Positions 5,681 through 13,009 of a stretch of DNA of 24,972 bases are shown piece by piece. The notes under the pieces were generated by a model, which was given only the letters and a program-made list of their open reading frames with translations, was not told the origin of the DNA and ran no database searches. Positions within the stretch are counted from its first letter, which is position 1; each line of letters starts with the position of its first letter. This stretch comes from Eubacterium sp. (GTDB lineage: Bacteria > Bacillota > Clostridia > Oscillospirales > Acutalibacteraceae). The stretch is taken from NCBI GenBank assembly GCA_014465955.1, contig JACTVT010000032.1, positions 1 through 24,972 of the forward strand. The letters run 5' to 3'. A program made the translations under genes and the position numbers.

Positions 5681-6781
5681 ATGAAAAAATTTCTATCTGC
5701 CTTAATGGCTGTTATTATGGCTTTTTCCGTTTTGGCGGGTCTGGGCACTTTTTATGCCGAAACAAATCCCACGCTTGATTTTACCCCGAACAGACCTATT
5801 GAATTTCACGATATGAATAAATGCCTTTTCAGAGAAAGGGAATTTAATACAAAATTAAGTTCGCAGCATCCGGCTTATACTGATGACTGGCGTAATTTTT
5901 TCTGGTGTGATTTCAAACCGCAGTATGCAGCAGATTATTCATTTGATATTAAATCCAAGTTTAAAATGAAATGCGAGATTTATGATGCCGACAATAATAT
6001 GCTTTCGGCAGGTAATTCACCCGAAGCAAAAGAAAGTGACGGTTTATATCATTTCAGTTTAACCTACCGCCTTGAAAAGGGTGCTCAGTATTATTTTAAA
6101 TTTGCGTTTACCGAAGGAAATTATGATACTGTCGGCAAATTTACTGTTTATTTTTACAGCGGCGAAAGCGGCACTTTAGATGATACCAATCCTTTGGACC
6201 TTTCTATTAATAACAGTTATCTTTATACTTATGAACTTGCAGAATATTCCGTTCCTCAACTTATGCAGGATCTGAAATTTATAGTTTTTTATCCTAATGG
6301 CAAATTTTCTAAGTGGATAAGCCGTGAAACACCTATAACTGCGCTTGACGGAGTTGATATTATATTCAATGCATCCGATTGTCAGAAAACAGTCGGCAGG
6401 CATACGCTTGTTGCGCATTATCTTGGATATGAGACAGAAGTTCCGTTTGAAATTGTTGAGTGTAAGCATAGTTATCAGATTAAAAGTATTGATGAGCCCG
6501 AGTGGAAAAAGACGGGCAAAGTGAATTACGAATGTACAAAATGCGGCGATACATACAGTGATATTATTCCGACTGCCGAGGAATTGAAACCGATGATTGA
6601 GAAGACGCTCAATTCAAAATACGGCGACGGCATATATAATGTAAATGCCGATATTAACAGAGATAAGGTTATTAACGCCCGTGATGTTGCAATTGTGTTG
6701 AAAGCATATGAGGCGTACAATCCGAACCCATCCACCCGAAAAGGCGAGGGTATCAGCCAATCCTTTGCAGAACAGCCGTAA
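5681..6781 (+). CDS. Secreted protein with one C-terminal dockerin-like repeat
   Basis: 366 aa, function unknown. A signal peptide is clear: MKK, a hydrophobic core, and a likely cut after FYA at about residue 26. The middle (30-255) is rich in Tyr, Phe and Thr and looks all-beta, with no catalytic motif I recognise. Around 261-290 a Cys-Lys-His segment and CTKCGDTYSD recall the short CxxCG modules common in clostridial surface proteins. From about 322, NADINRDKVINARDVAIVLK is a single calcium-loop/F-hand repeat like half of a type I dockerin. The expected second repeat is replaced by a Pro/Ser/Gly-rich tail that ends where the hairpin repeats start. It could be a cell-surface or cellulosome-type protein, or a truncated one. 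Confidence 0.65.
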   Translation: MKKFLSALMAVIMAFSVLAGLGTFYAETNPTLDFTPNRPIEFHDMNKCLFREREFNTKLSSQHPAYTDDWRNFFWCDFKPQYAADYSFDIKSKFKMKCEIYDADNNMLSAGNSPEAKESDGLYHFSLTYRLEKGAQYYFKFAFTEGNYDTVGKFTVYFYSGESGTLDDTNPLDLSINNSYLYTYELAEYSVPQLMQDLKFIVFYPNGKFSKWISRETPITALDGVDIIFNASDCQKTVGRHTLVAHYLGYETEVPFEIVECKHSYQIKSIDEPEWKKTGKVNYECTKCGDTYSDIIPTAEELKPMIEKTLNSKYGDGIYNVNADINRDKVINARDVAIVLKAYEAYNPNPSTRKGEGISQSFAEQP

Positions 6782-6793
6782 AAATTATAGTAA

Positions 6794-6818
6794 CGGGCAA
6801 TTCGTGAATTGCCCCTAT
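6794..6818 (-). repeat. Hairpin repeat, reverse orientation
   Basis: CGGGCAATTC-gt-GAATTGCCC followed by CTAT. Read on the minus strand it starts TAGGGGCAATTC and ends GCCCG, so it shares the outer TAGGGG...CCCG frame with the other copies but has its own self-complementary interior. It is the first of four hairpins stacked between 6794 and 6921, downstream of the secreted-protein gene. Confidence 0.6.
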
Positions 6819-6824
6819 GGTGTT

Positions 6825-6851
6825 GCCGTTAGGTATTGTTTGTCTAACGGC
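6825..6851. repeat. Palindrome GCCGTTAG...CTAACGGC
   Basis: An 8-bp perfect inverted repeat (6825-6832 with 6844-6851) with an 11-base loop. It directly abuts and partly overlaps the next hairpin, so alternative folds are possible. Confidence 0.5.
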
Positions 6852-6876
6852 GAAGTGAGGGCACTTCGCCCTACGA
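6848..6876 (-). repeat. Hairpin repeat, reverse orientation, stem CGAAGTG
   Basis: GGCGAAGTG-aggg-CACTTCGCC followed by CTACGA. On the minus strand this reads CGTAGGGCGAAGTG...CACTTCGCCG, fitting the family frame. The stem is perfect although its interior sequence differs from every other copy, which implies compensatory change or copying of a template with a variable core. Confidence 0.6.
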
Positions 6877-6893
6877 TATTGTTTTTGTAATTC

Positions 6894-6921
6894 TGTAGGG
6901 GAGGGTCTCTGTGCCCTCCCG
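6894..6921 (+). repeat. Hairpin repeat, type copy (GGGAGGG...CCCTCCC)
   Basis: A 28-base element beginning TGTAGGGGAGGGTCTC and ending GTGCCCTCCCG. The arms GGGAGGG and CCCTCCC pair around a short loop. It differs from the copy at 17444-17471 by one base and from that at 22714-22741 by a few. It sits about 75 bases upstream of the unknown 146-aa gene. Confidence 0.75.
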
Positions 6922-6996
6922 TCAAATTATACACTGCGTAATTTCAATGATGTGAGTGTTGATGCTTACATCAACCCGTTATAAATGGAGTGTTAT

Positions 6997-7437
6997 ATGA
7001 AAGTAAAATGTTTAACTAAAGATTGTATTACCAAGACGGCACCTTGTTTTCTCAATCCGAATAAAACCTTTCGTGATATGGAGGATTTTATACCGTTCAG
7101 CACTTTTACTTCGACAGAAACAGGTGTTCGGTATTCTGTAATTGTTGATTCGGAATACACCGTGTATGGAATAATGGTTCACGATAATATTATGTATTAT
7201 CTGATATCATATGAAGAAAATCAGTCGCCTGATTGGATTCCAAGTTGTTTATTTGAGGTGTCGGAAAATTCAATTCCCTGTTTTTGGGAAATCAAGACTT
7301 CTTTTGTTAATAATGATGAGATTATGTTTATAATAAGCCATTGTGAAATAGTTAATGACTTTAATCATATGATTGGATTAATTCAGGGTAATTCTCTTGA
7401 TTTTGAAAAATTCAAGCAAGACATTAAGGAATATTGA
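6997..7437 (+). CDS. Hypothetical protein, 146 aa
   Basis: I do not recognise a family. The protein has no signal peptide or membrane segment. Six Cys are scattered (two near the N-terminus as KCLTKDC). The middle is rich in Tyr, Ile and Val (YSVIVDSEYTVYGIMV), suggesting a beta sheet, and the C-terminus is helical and charged (DFEKFKQDIKEY). In size and look it resembles small cytosolic proteins such as toxin-immunity proteins, but this is only an impression. ATG 6997 is preferred over ATG 6985 because GGAG at 6987-6990 is placed correctly for 6997. It is AT-rich and isolated between the hairpin cluster and a bidirectional terminator, so it looks like a stand-alone insertion. No clear promoter was found. 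Confidence 0.6.
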   Translation: MKVKCLTKDCITKTAPCFLNPNKTFRDMEDFIPFSTFTSTETGVRYSVIVDSEYTVYGIMVHDNIMYYLISYEENQSPDWIPSCLFEVSENSIPCFWEIKTSFVNNDEIMFIISHCEIVNDFNHMIGLIQGNSLDFEKFKQDIKEY

Positions 7438-7501
7438 AAAATGAATGTGGAGGGCTTCTGTGAGAAACTCCGCCTACCTGTTATATATATGTAACCCAAA
7501 A

Positions 7502-7528
7502 CACCTCCCGTATCGGGAGGCGTTTTTT
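7502..7528. terminator. Bidirectional terminator between convergent genes
   Basis: CCTCCCG-tat-CGGGAGG at 7504-7520, extended by one more pair, is followed by six Ts (7523-7528). On the minus strand the same stem is followed by TGTTTTGGG. It lies between the hypothetical gene (plus) and the small lipoprotein (minus), whose stop codon is at 7530, and can end both transcripts. Confidence 0.8.
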
Positions 7529-7529
7529 G

Positions 7530-7844
7530 TTATCCCAAAGCGTTTCTTACTGCGTCGCCTGTGTCACGTGCGGCGTCACCTACTGCGTCGCCTGCATCTC
7601 TTACCACATCTCCTGCACCTCGTGCAACGTCACCTGCCGCATCGCCTACATCAGATGCTGCCTCGCTTGCATTTGTTGCCGCATTGTCTGCCGCATTGCT
7701 GAGGTCTTCTCCTGCGTTTGTTGTAGTTGAGGTTGACGGTTTAGTTGTAGTCGTTGTTGCATCGTTCATTTCGTTTTTGGAACAGCCGATAAAGATTGCA
7801 GAAATTACTGCTAAAGATAATATGAAAACAATTAATTTTTTCAT
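7530..7844 (-). CDS. Small Ala/Asp-rich repeat lipoprotein
   Basis: 104 aa, function unknown. A lipoprotein signal is clear: MKK, hydrophobic core, then IFIGC with Cys21 as the lipid site. A Thr/Ser-rich linker follows (29-47), typical of an extracytoplasmic spacer. Residues about 60-104 are a seven-residue repeat of the form xAxDVxx (AASDVGD, AAGDVAR, GAGDVVR, DAGDAVG and so on) that should form an extended amphipathic helix, reminiscent of LEA or YtxH-like helices. At DNA level it is a degenerate 21-bp tandem repeat. AAAGGAAG precedes the ATG. It lies 82 bases downstream of ypeB on the same strand with no clear terminator between, and a TATAAT-like box (7896-7891) could give it its own promoter. 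Confidence 0.7.
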   Translation of the reverse strand: MKKLIVFILSLAVISAIFIGCSKNEMNDATTTTTKPSTSTTTNAGEDLSNAADNAATNASEAASDVGDAAGDVARGAGDVVRDAGDAVGDAARDTGDAVRNALG

Positions 7845-7926
7845 TTCTGATACTTCCTTTCGTTTTATTATTGCCTTGTTTTATTGCATTATTATAAATT
7901 TTAAAAATTTTTTTAATAATTCTGTT

Positions 7927-9258
7927 TTATTTTGTAAGTGTGCCGTTGTCTGAATAAAGCAGAAGCAAAATATTTTCTTCTTCGCCTGTTTCTGTATTGA
8001 TATAAATTAAAACATCTTCACCGCTTTGTTTGTTTCTGCAAAGAAATTCGTAGCACATTGCCTCTTTGCCGTTTTTGAGCGGTATAACTGATAGTTTTGA
8101 AGAAATTAAATCGGCGCTTTTTGTGAGTTTTGAAACAGCATCATTCTGATTGATTTTTATTTCACCAAACTGTCTTTCGGTGTGGTTTGTAAGATAACCT
8201 ACTGTTTCAAGCGAGTAAATTTTGCCGTCACTCAGAGATACACCGATTTTGATTAAGTCGGAATAATAAACGATATTGTTTTCCGTGTATGCAAAGTTGA
8301 ACAGACATATATCACCGTCAATCGCATAGTAGGTGCTCTGCATATTTTTATAGCCGATTTTATCAAGAAAAGATTTTGCAAGATTTTGTGCGTTGTCGGT
8401 TGTTATGCTTCTTCCGTTTGCTGAACCGCTGTTCAGAATATATGCAATATATCCGCCGTTTTTTGTAATTCCTATACTAATGCTTTCATAAGTGAAATTG
8501 TAGCAAGGAATGTTACCCACTCTGTCTGATTTTGCTGTTAAATCTTTTGCAGCAACGCCCAGTGCACCCGCCGCTGTTTGTGCCGCCTGTTCACGGCTGA
8601 TTTCATTTGAATTTTTTATCATCTGTGATTCTTTGTTCAGCACCGCATCTGCAAAAGGTCCGTCATAAATAAGCGTAGGATAATCGGCAAAAGCCTCTTC
8701 AGCCTGCGTGAAATCCAATGAAATTGACGCTACAGATGAACTGTCAGTTTTCGATTTGATTTCATTTTCCGTAATTTTGTTGCCATAGGCGCATTTTGTA
8801 ACCATATCCGAGACTGCTTTTGAATATGTTTTTGCATATGATAAAAGCATATTCATATTTTTCAGTTCATCATCGCTGATTTCACTGCCGTTTCTGATTT
8901 TTGATGTCATATAGTTTGAATAGTCGCCTGCCTGACTTAAAAATTTGTATGCCCCCGACAGGTTCATCTGGTCAATAGGCAGATGTGAGAGTGAATTTTT
9001 AGCTGTGTTGCACTCACTGTACAAATCTTCGGAAAGTTGCGCCATCATTGTAGGACTTGATGCATATGCGCTTTTGGCTAAATTTGTTTCAATCATATCA
9101 AGACATTCTGCGAGTTCAGTCAGACTTGACTGATATGTTGCTTCCAGTTCTGCCTGATATCTTCTGCTTTCAACATTGCCGATTATGGCATATGTTGTGA
9201 TAACTGCAATAAAGCAAAGTGAAAATGATGCAAATCTGATGATGTTTCTGTTACTCAT
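7927..9258 (-). CDS. ypeB: Germination protein YpeB
   Basis: 443 aa. YpeB is a spore protein needed, with the cortex-lytic enzyme SleB, for cortex breakdown during germination; each stabilises the other in Bacillus. One N-terminal membrane segment (about residues 7-28) is followed by a long helical region (30-210). The C-terminal half has three PepSY-like domains, visible as ISREQAAQTAAGALG, TTDNAQNLAKSFLDKIGY and INQNDAVSKLTKSADLISSK, each followed by a beta strand pair; the last contains YINTETGEEENILLLL. ATG 9258 is chosen over the ATG at 9303 because GGAGGG lies just before it. SleB is normally encoded just upstream, but here proB stands divergently instead. Confidence 0.87.
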   Translation of the reverse strand: MSNRNIIRFASFSLCFIAVITTYAIIGNVESRRYQAELEATYQSSLTELAECLDMIETNLAKSAYASSPTMMAQLSEDLYSECNTAKNSLSHLPIDQMNLSGAYKFLSQAGDYSNYMTSKIRNGSEISDDELKNMNMLLSYAKTYSKAVSDMVTKCAYGNKITENEIKSKTDSSSVASISLDFTQAEEAFADYPTLIYDGPFADAVLNKESQMIKNSNEISREQAAQTAAGALGVAAKDLTAKSDRVGNIPCYNFTYESISIGITKNGGYIAYILNSGSANGRSITTDNAQNLAKSFLDKIGYKNMQSTYYAIDGDICLFNFAYTENNIVYYSDLIKIGVSLSDGKIYSLETVGYLTNHTERQFGEIKINQNDAVSKLTKSADLISSKLSVIPLKNGKEAMCYEFLCRNKQSGEDVLIYINTETGEEENILLLLYSDNGTLTK

Positions 9259-9403
9259 TGTTATCCCTCCGATTTTAATTTTACCCTGAAAATGCAAAAA
9301 CATACAAAAAAGTGCTTTATTAGGCGAATGTTTTGTGATATACTTAATTTTGTGTATACATAATTAAATATATATCTTAAAAATTAAAATCGGAGAGTTA
9401 TAA

Positions 9404-10183
9404 ATGGCAAAAAATATAAAAAGAATAGTTGTAAAGGTGGGCACGTCCACATTAACGCATAAAACGGGGAAAACCAATATTGCAAGAATTGCAAAACTTG
9501 TATCTGTTCTTTCTGATTTGAAAAATGCCGGATATGAAATCATACTTGTGTCATCAGGCGCTATTGCTATCGGCACAAGCAGACTTCGTCTTGCAGAAAA
9601 GCCGAAGGAAATCAAAGGTCTGCAGGCGGCAGCGGCAGTAGGTCAGAGTGAACTTATGTTTTTATATGATAAACTGTTTTCCGAATATGATGTTGTTGTA
9701 AGCCAACTTTTGTTTACTGCTGATGATCTTGACAACGTAAACAGTAAAAAGCATATTGTTGATACTTTTAATCAATTGCTTGAATATGACTGTCTGCCGA
9801 TTGTAAATGAAAATGACTCTGTTTATATTGAAGAACTTTTAAACGGTGATAATGACTGCCTTTCGGCAACAGTGGCAGTGCTTACTGATGCTGATTTGCT
9901 TGTGCTTTTAACTGATACAGACGGTATGTATGACGGAAATCCGTCTGAAAATCCTGATGCAAAGCTAATAAGCAGGGTAGAGCAAATCAACGACGAGATA
10001 AGAAGTCTTGCAGGCGGTGCAGGTGCAAAAGGCACGGGCGGTTTTGTTACAAAGGTAAAGGCTGCCGATATAGCAACAGGCGCAGGAATTCCTGTTGTAA
10101 TTATGAACGGCTCAAAGCCCACTGATATTTACCATGTGCTCCGCGGTGAAAGCGTCGGCACTTATTTTGAAGGGGGAAAATAA
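9404..10183 (+). CDS. proB: Glutamate 5-kinase, short form without PUA domain
   Basis: 259 aa. Phosphorylates L-glutamate at the gamma carboxyl with ATP, the first step of proline synthesis. The amino-acid-kinase fold shows VVKVGTSTLT (N-terminal phosphate loop), VSSGAIAIG, AAVGQSELM, NENDSVYIEELLNGDND (substrate and Mg site), LLTDTDGMYDGNP and GTGGFVTKVKAA. The protein stops right after the kinase domain. E. coli ProB continues with a PUA domain to about 367 aa, but short forms are known. The start follows GGAGAG. The proA ATG directly abuts the proB stop codon. TGaTATACT at 9336-9344 is a candidate extended -10 with a weak -35. Confidence 0.95.
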   Translation: MAKNIKRIVVKVGTSTLTHKTGKTNIARIAKLVSVLSDLKNAGYEIILVSSGAIAIGTSRLRLAEKPKEIKGLQAAAAVGQSELMFLYDKLFSEYDVVVSQLLFTADDLDNVNSKKHIVDTFNQLLEYDCLPIVNENDSVYIEELLNGDNDCLSATVAVLTDADLLVLLTDTDGMYDGNPSENPDAKLISRVEQINDEIRSLAGGAGAKGTGGFVTKVKAADIATGAGIPVVIMNGSKPTDIYHVLRGESVGTYFEGGK

Positions 10184-11419
10184 ATGAAAACGCTCGGAAT
10201 TAATGCCCTTGAGGCAAAGGATTTTCTTTCAACGGTAACTACCGCTCAGAAAAATGAGGCTTTGCAGGCTATTGCAAATGCACTCAGAAATAATATTGAT
10301 TATATAATTGAAGAAAATAAGAAAGACCTTGAAAACGGTAAAAATTCAGGGCTGAGCGATGCGCTTCTTGACAGATTAATGCTTGATGCAGACAGAATTG
10401 AAGGCATTGCAAAAAGCGTTGAAGAAGTAATTGCACTTGATGACCCATGCGGAAAAGTGCTTGAAACAGTTGAAAGACCAAACGGTCTTGTAATCAAAAA
10501 AGTATCTGTTCCTATCGGTGTTATCGGTATTATATATGAGGCACGTCCTAATGTTACGGCAGATGCAGCAGTACTTTGCCTTAAAAGTTCAAATGCTGTC
10601 ATTTTAAGGGGCGGCAAAGAGGCAATCTGCTCAAGTATTGCCATTGCCGATGTTATGCGCAATGCAGTTAAGAGCGTCGGCTTTAATGAAAATGTTATTC
10701 AACTTGTAACCGATACCTCACGTGAATCTGCAAATCAGATGATGAAAATGAACGGTTATCTTGACTGCCTTATCCCGAGGGGCGGCAAGGGACTGATTAA
10801 AAGCGTTGTTGAAAATTCAACAGTTCCCGTTATTGAAACAGGCTCGGGCAACTGCCATATTTACGTTGACGAAAGTGCCGATATTGAGATGGCGGCAAAT
10901 ATTATTTTTAATGCTAAAACGCAGCGCATAGGTGTGTGCAACGCCTGCGAAAGTCTTGTTATTCACAAAAATATTATCGCAAAGGCTCTTCCTAAAATTA
11001 AAAAACTTCTTGATACAAAAAATGTTGAAATTCGCGGCGATGAAACTGCTCAGTCGGTTTGTAACGGTATCGTGCCTGCTTCGGATGAAGATTTCGGCAC
11101 GGAATATCTTGATTATATTATCAGCGTAAAAACAGTAAATAATCTTGATGAGGCAATAAAACATATTAATAAATATTCAACCCGCCACAGCGAGGCAATT
11201 ATTACCGAAAATGAAGAAAATGCAAAGGCTTTTCTCGCAAGAATTGACTCGTCATCTGTTTATGTAAACGCTTCAACCAGATTTACTGACGGCGGTGAAT
11301 TCGGTCTCGGTGCGGAAATCGGTATTTCCACACAGAAACTTCATGCAAGAGGTCCGATGGGACTTCGTGAACTGACTACAACTAAGTATCAGATTTTCGG
11401 AAACGGACAGACAAGATAA
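10184..11419 (+). CDS. proA: Gamma-glutamyl phosphate reductase
   Basis: 411 aa, normal length. Reduces L-glutamyl 5-phosphate with NADPH to glutamate semialdehyde, the second step of proline synthesis; its labile substrate is usually channelled from ProB. Family signatures: PIGVIGIIYEARPNVTADAA (about 110-129), LRGGKEAICS, CLIPRGGKGLI, VIETGSGNCHIYVD, and the catalytic cysteine segment RIGVCNACES (Cys252 by homology). The C-terminus contains DSSSVYVNASTRFTDGGEFG, also diagnostic. No proC is present in the window, so the last step must be encoded elsewhere. The flippase gene follows after 30 bases without a terminator. Confidence 0.97.
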   Translation: MKTLGINALEAKDFLSTVTTAQKNEALQAIANALRNNIDYIIEENKKDLENGKNSGLSDALLDRLMLDADRIEGIAKSVEEVIALDDPCGKVLETVERPNGLVIKKVSVPIGVIGIIYEARPNVTADAAVLCLKSSNAVILRGGKEAICSSIAIADVMRNAVKSVGFNENVIQLVTDTSRESANQMMKMNGYLDCLIPRGGKGLIKSVVENSTVPVIETGSGNCHIYVDESADIEMAANIIFNAKTQRIGVCNACESLVIHKNIIAKALPKIKKLLDTKNVEIRGDETAQSVCNGIVPASDEDFGTEYLDYIISVKTVNNLDEAIKHINKYSTRHSEAIITENEENAKAFLARIDSSSVYVNASTRFTDGGEFGLGAEIGISTQKLHARGPMGLRELTTTKYQIFGNGQTR

Positions 11420-11449
11420 AACAGGAAATACAGGAGAATTTTAAATTAT

Positions 11450-12895
11450 ATGGATAAGTATAAAAAACTTGCCTCCAATACTATAATTTTTGCAATAGGC
11501 ACGTTTTCGTCAAAACTGCTTTCGGTTGTTCTGACATTCTTCTATACGCGTGTGCTGGCAACAGGTGATTTCGGCGGTGCAACGCTTATACAGAATGCCG
11601 TTAATATTCTTGTGCCTATCGTAACGCTTGCCGTCAATTCGGCGTGCCTGCGTTTTGCACTTGATAAACAGCACGGCAAAAAAAGTGTTTTTACAACAGG
11701 ACTTACAACTACACTTGTAGGTTTTATGATTTTCTGCCTGTTTTATCCGCTTGTTGCAAAAATTAATATCAATGACTTTAATCTCGGTCAGTATGCAATA
11801 CTGCTTTATTTAATGCTGCTTGGTTCATCACTTCGCCAACTTGTACAGCAGTTTGTGCGCGGCTCGGGGTTTGTAAAACTTTATGCAATAGACGGTGTTA
11901 TTGCAACTGCAACTTCAGCAGGCTTTACATTCCTGTATCTCGGTGCGTTCAAATGGGGAATTTACGGCTATATAATGGCAATTTTCACAAGTGATGTTCT
12001 GTCTGTAATTTTTATGGGCACAATGATAAAACTGTGGAAAGGTATTGATTTCCGCCACGGTCTTAACAGGCGCACTTCAGTGCCGATGCTTAAATACTGC
12101 ATTCCGCTTATCCCCACTATTATTCTTTGGTGGATTATCAATGTATCAGATCAGTATATGGTAACGTATTTCAGCGGTGTTTCCCTGAGCGGACTTTATA
12201 CTGCCGCTTATAAAATTCCGAATTTTGTTACGATTTTTGCGTCAATTTTCATTGATGCGTGGCAGCTGTCGGCAGTTGATGAATACGACAACGACGGAAA
12301 GTCGGAATTTTTCACCAAAGTGTTTAAAGCGTACAGCGGTGCGCTGATTTCAACCGCAAGCCTGCTTATAATTTTCTCAAGAATTATTACCGATTTTTAT
12401 CTCGGCGAAGAATACTATGAATCGTGGCGTTATGTGCCGATTCTTGTTATCGCAACAACATTTTCGTGCTTTGTCAATTTTTATGCGTCTGTTTATATGG
12501 CAGAAAAAAAGAGCGTTCTTTCAATGCTTACGGCAGGCACGGGCGCAATAGTCAATATCATTTTAAATCTTATATTGATACCCAAATTCAATGCTTTCGG
12601 TGCTGCAATCGCAACGGCAGTTGCCTTTATTACAGTGTTCATTTTAAGAATTTTCAACACAAAAAAATATGTAAATATCAAGATAAATTATCCCGTATTT
12701 TTAGTTTCCGCCGTATTGCTTGCTGCAATGGCAGTTGTTATGATTAATGAAATCGGCGGCGGCCAGTGGCCGAGTTTCTTTATAACACTTGCACTCGGTG
12801 CAGTTGTTATTCTGATTAATTTAAGGTCTGTTATAGATATTGTTAAACTTCTTCTCGGTAAATTTTTTAAAAAGAAAAAGACTAAAGAGAAGTAA
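11450..12895 (+). CDS. Polysaccharide (oligosaccharide) flippase, MOP superfamily
   Basis: 481 aa, very hydrophobic, with about 12-14 predicted membrane segments. It is a lipid-linked oligosaccharide flippase of the Wzx/polysaccharide biosynthesis type, which would move undecaprenyl-linked glycans across the membrane. Family marks are the N-terminal NTIIFAIGTFSSKLLSVVLTF, then YTRVLATGDFG, a central WWIINVSDQYMVTYF with Asp and Tyr in a membrane helix, and the C-terminal repeat containing GAIVNIILNLILIPKFNAFG, followed by GAAIATAVAF. It ends in a Lys-rich cytoplasmic tail (FFKKKKTKEK). AGGAGA lies about 12 bases before the ATG. Its place behind proBA has no obvious metabolic logic. Substrate is unknown, since no glycosyltransferases are nearby. 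Confidence 0.85.
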   Translation: MDKYKKLASNTIIFAIGTFSSKLLSVVLTFFYTRVLATGDFGGATLIQNAVNILVPIVTLAVNSACLRFALDKQHGKKSVFTTGLTTTLVGFMIFCLFYPLVAKININDFNLGQYAILLYLMLLGSSLRQLVQQFVRGSGFVKLYAIDGVIATATSAGFTFLYLGAFKWGIYGYIMAIFTSDVLSVIFMGTMIKLWKGIDFRHGLNRRTSVPMLKYCIPLIPTIILWWIINVSDQYMVTYFSGVSLSGLYTAAYKIPNFVTIFASIFIDAWQLSAVDEYDNDGKSEFFTKVFKAYSGALISTASLLIIFSRIITDFYLGEEYYESWRYVPILVIATTFSCFVNFYASVYMAEKKSVLSMLTAGTGAIVNIILNLILIPKFNAFGAAIATAVAFITVFILRIFNTKKYVNIKINYPVFLVSAVLLAAMAVVMINEIGGGQWPSFFITLALGAVVILINLRSVIDIVKLLLGKFFKKKKTKEK

Positions 12896-12923
12896 AAAAC
12901 ATAATATATATTGTAACTTACTA

Positions 12924-12952
12924 TTGAAATAATCAATTTTTTAGTGTATAAT
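12924..12952 (+). promoter_or_regulatory. Sigma-A promoter of glgP
   Basis: TTGAAA (12924-12929) and TATAAT (12947-12952) with a 17-base spacer, 57 bases upstream of the glgP ATG. A longer open frame starting GTG at 12944 begins inside this -10 box, which argues that the true start is ATG 13010. Confidence 0.8.
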
Positions 12953-13009
12953 CAACAAACAAAGTGGAAAATTATATGCTTTAATAAATTATTTTTGGAG
13001 GATTTGTAT

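Noticed and set aside
6708..6890. 60-aa frame overlapping the end of the secreted protein
   Set aside because: Out of frame with the secreted protein and continues into hairpin repeats; no ribosome binding site.
7555..7710. CRISPR-like tandem repeats
   Set aside because: The 21-bp units are contiguous, degenerate, in frame with a protein, and have no spacers or cas genes.
7445..7730. Plus-strand frames rich in Cys/His/Arg opposite the small lipoprotein
   Set aside because: They are the antisense of the 21-bp tandem repeat. The minus frame has a signal peptide, lipobox and ribosome binding site; the plus frames have none.
7561..7953. 130-aa plus-strand frame rich in Ala/Ser/Pro
   Set aside because: Also antisense of the lipoprotein repeats and its upstream region; no ribosome binding site and low-complexity composition.
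9259..9303. Longer N-terminus for YpeB
   Set aside because: The added 15 residues include the GGAGGG ribosome binding site of ATG 9258 and do not fit the family start.
9304..9403. Riboswitch or T-box(Pro) upstream of proB
   Set aside because: Too short and AT-rich with no conserved helix or T-box sequence; I see nothing beyond a possible -10.
12944..13009. Longer N-terminus for glycogen phosphorylase
   Set aside because: It would start inside the -10 box of a consensus promoter and lacks a ribosome binding site; ATG 13010 has GGAGG.
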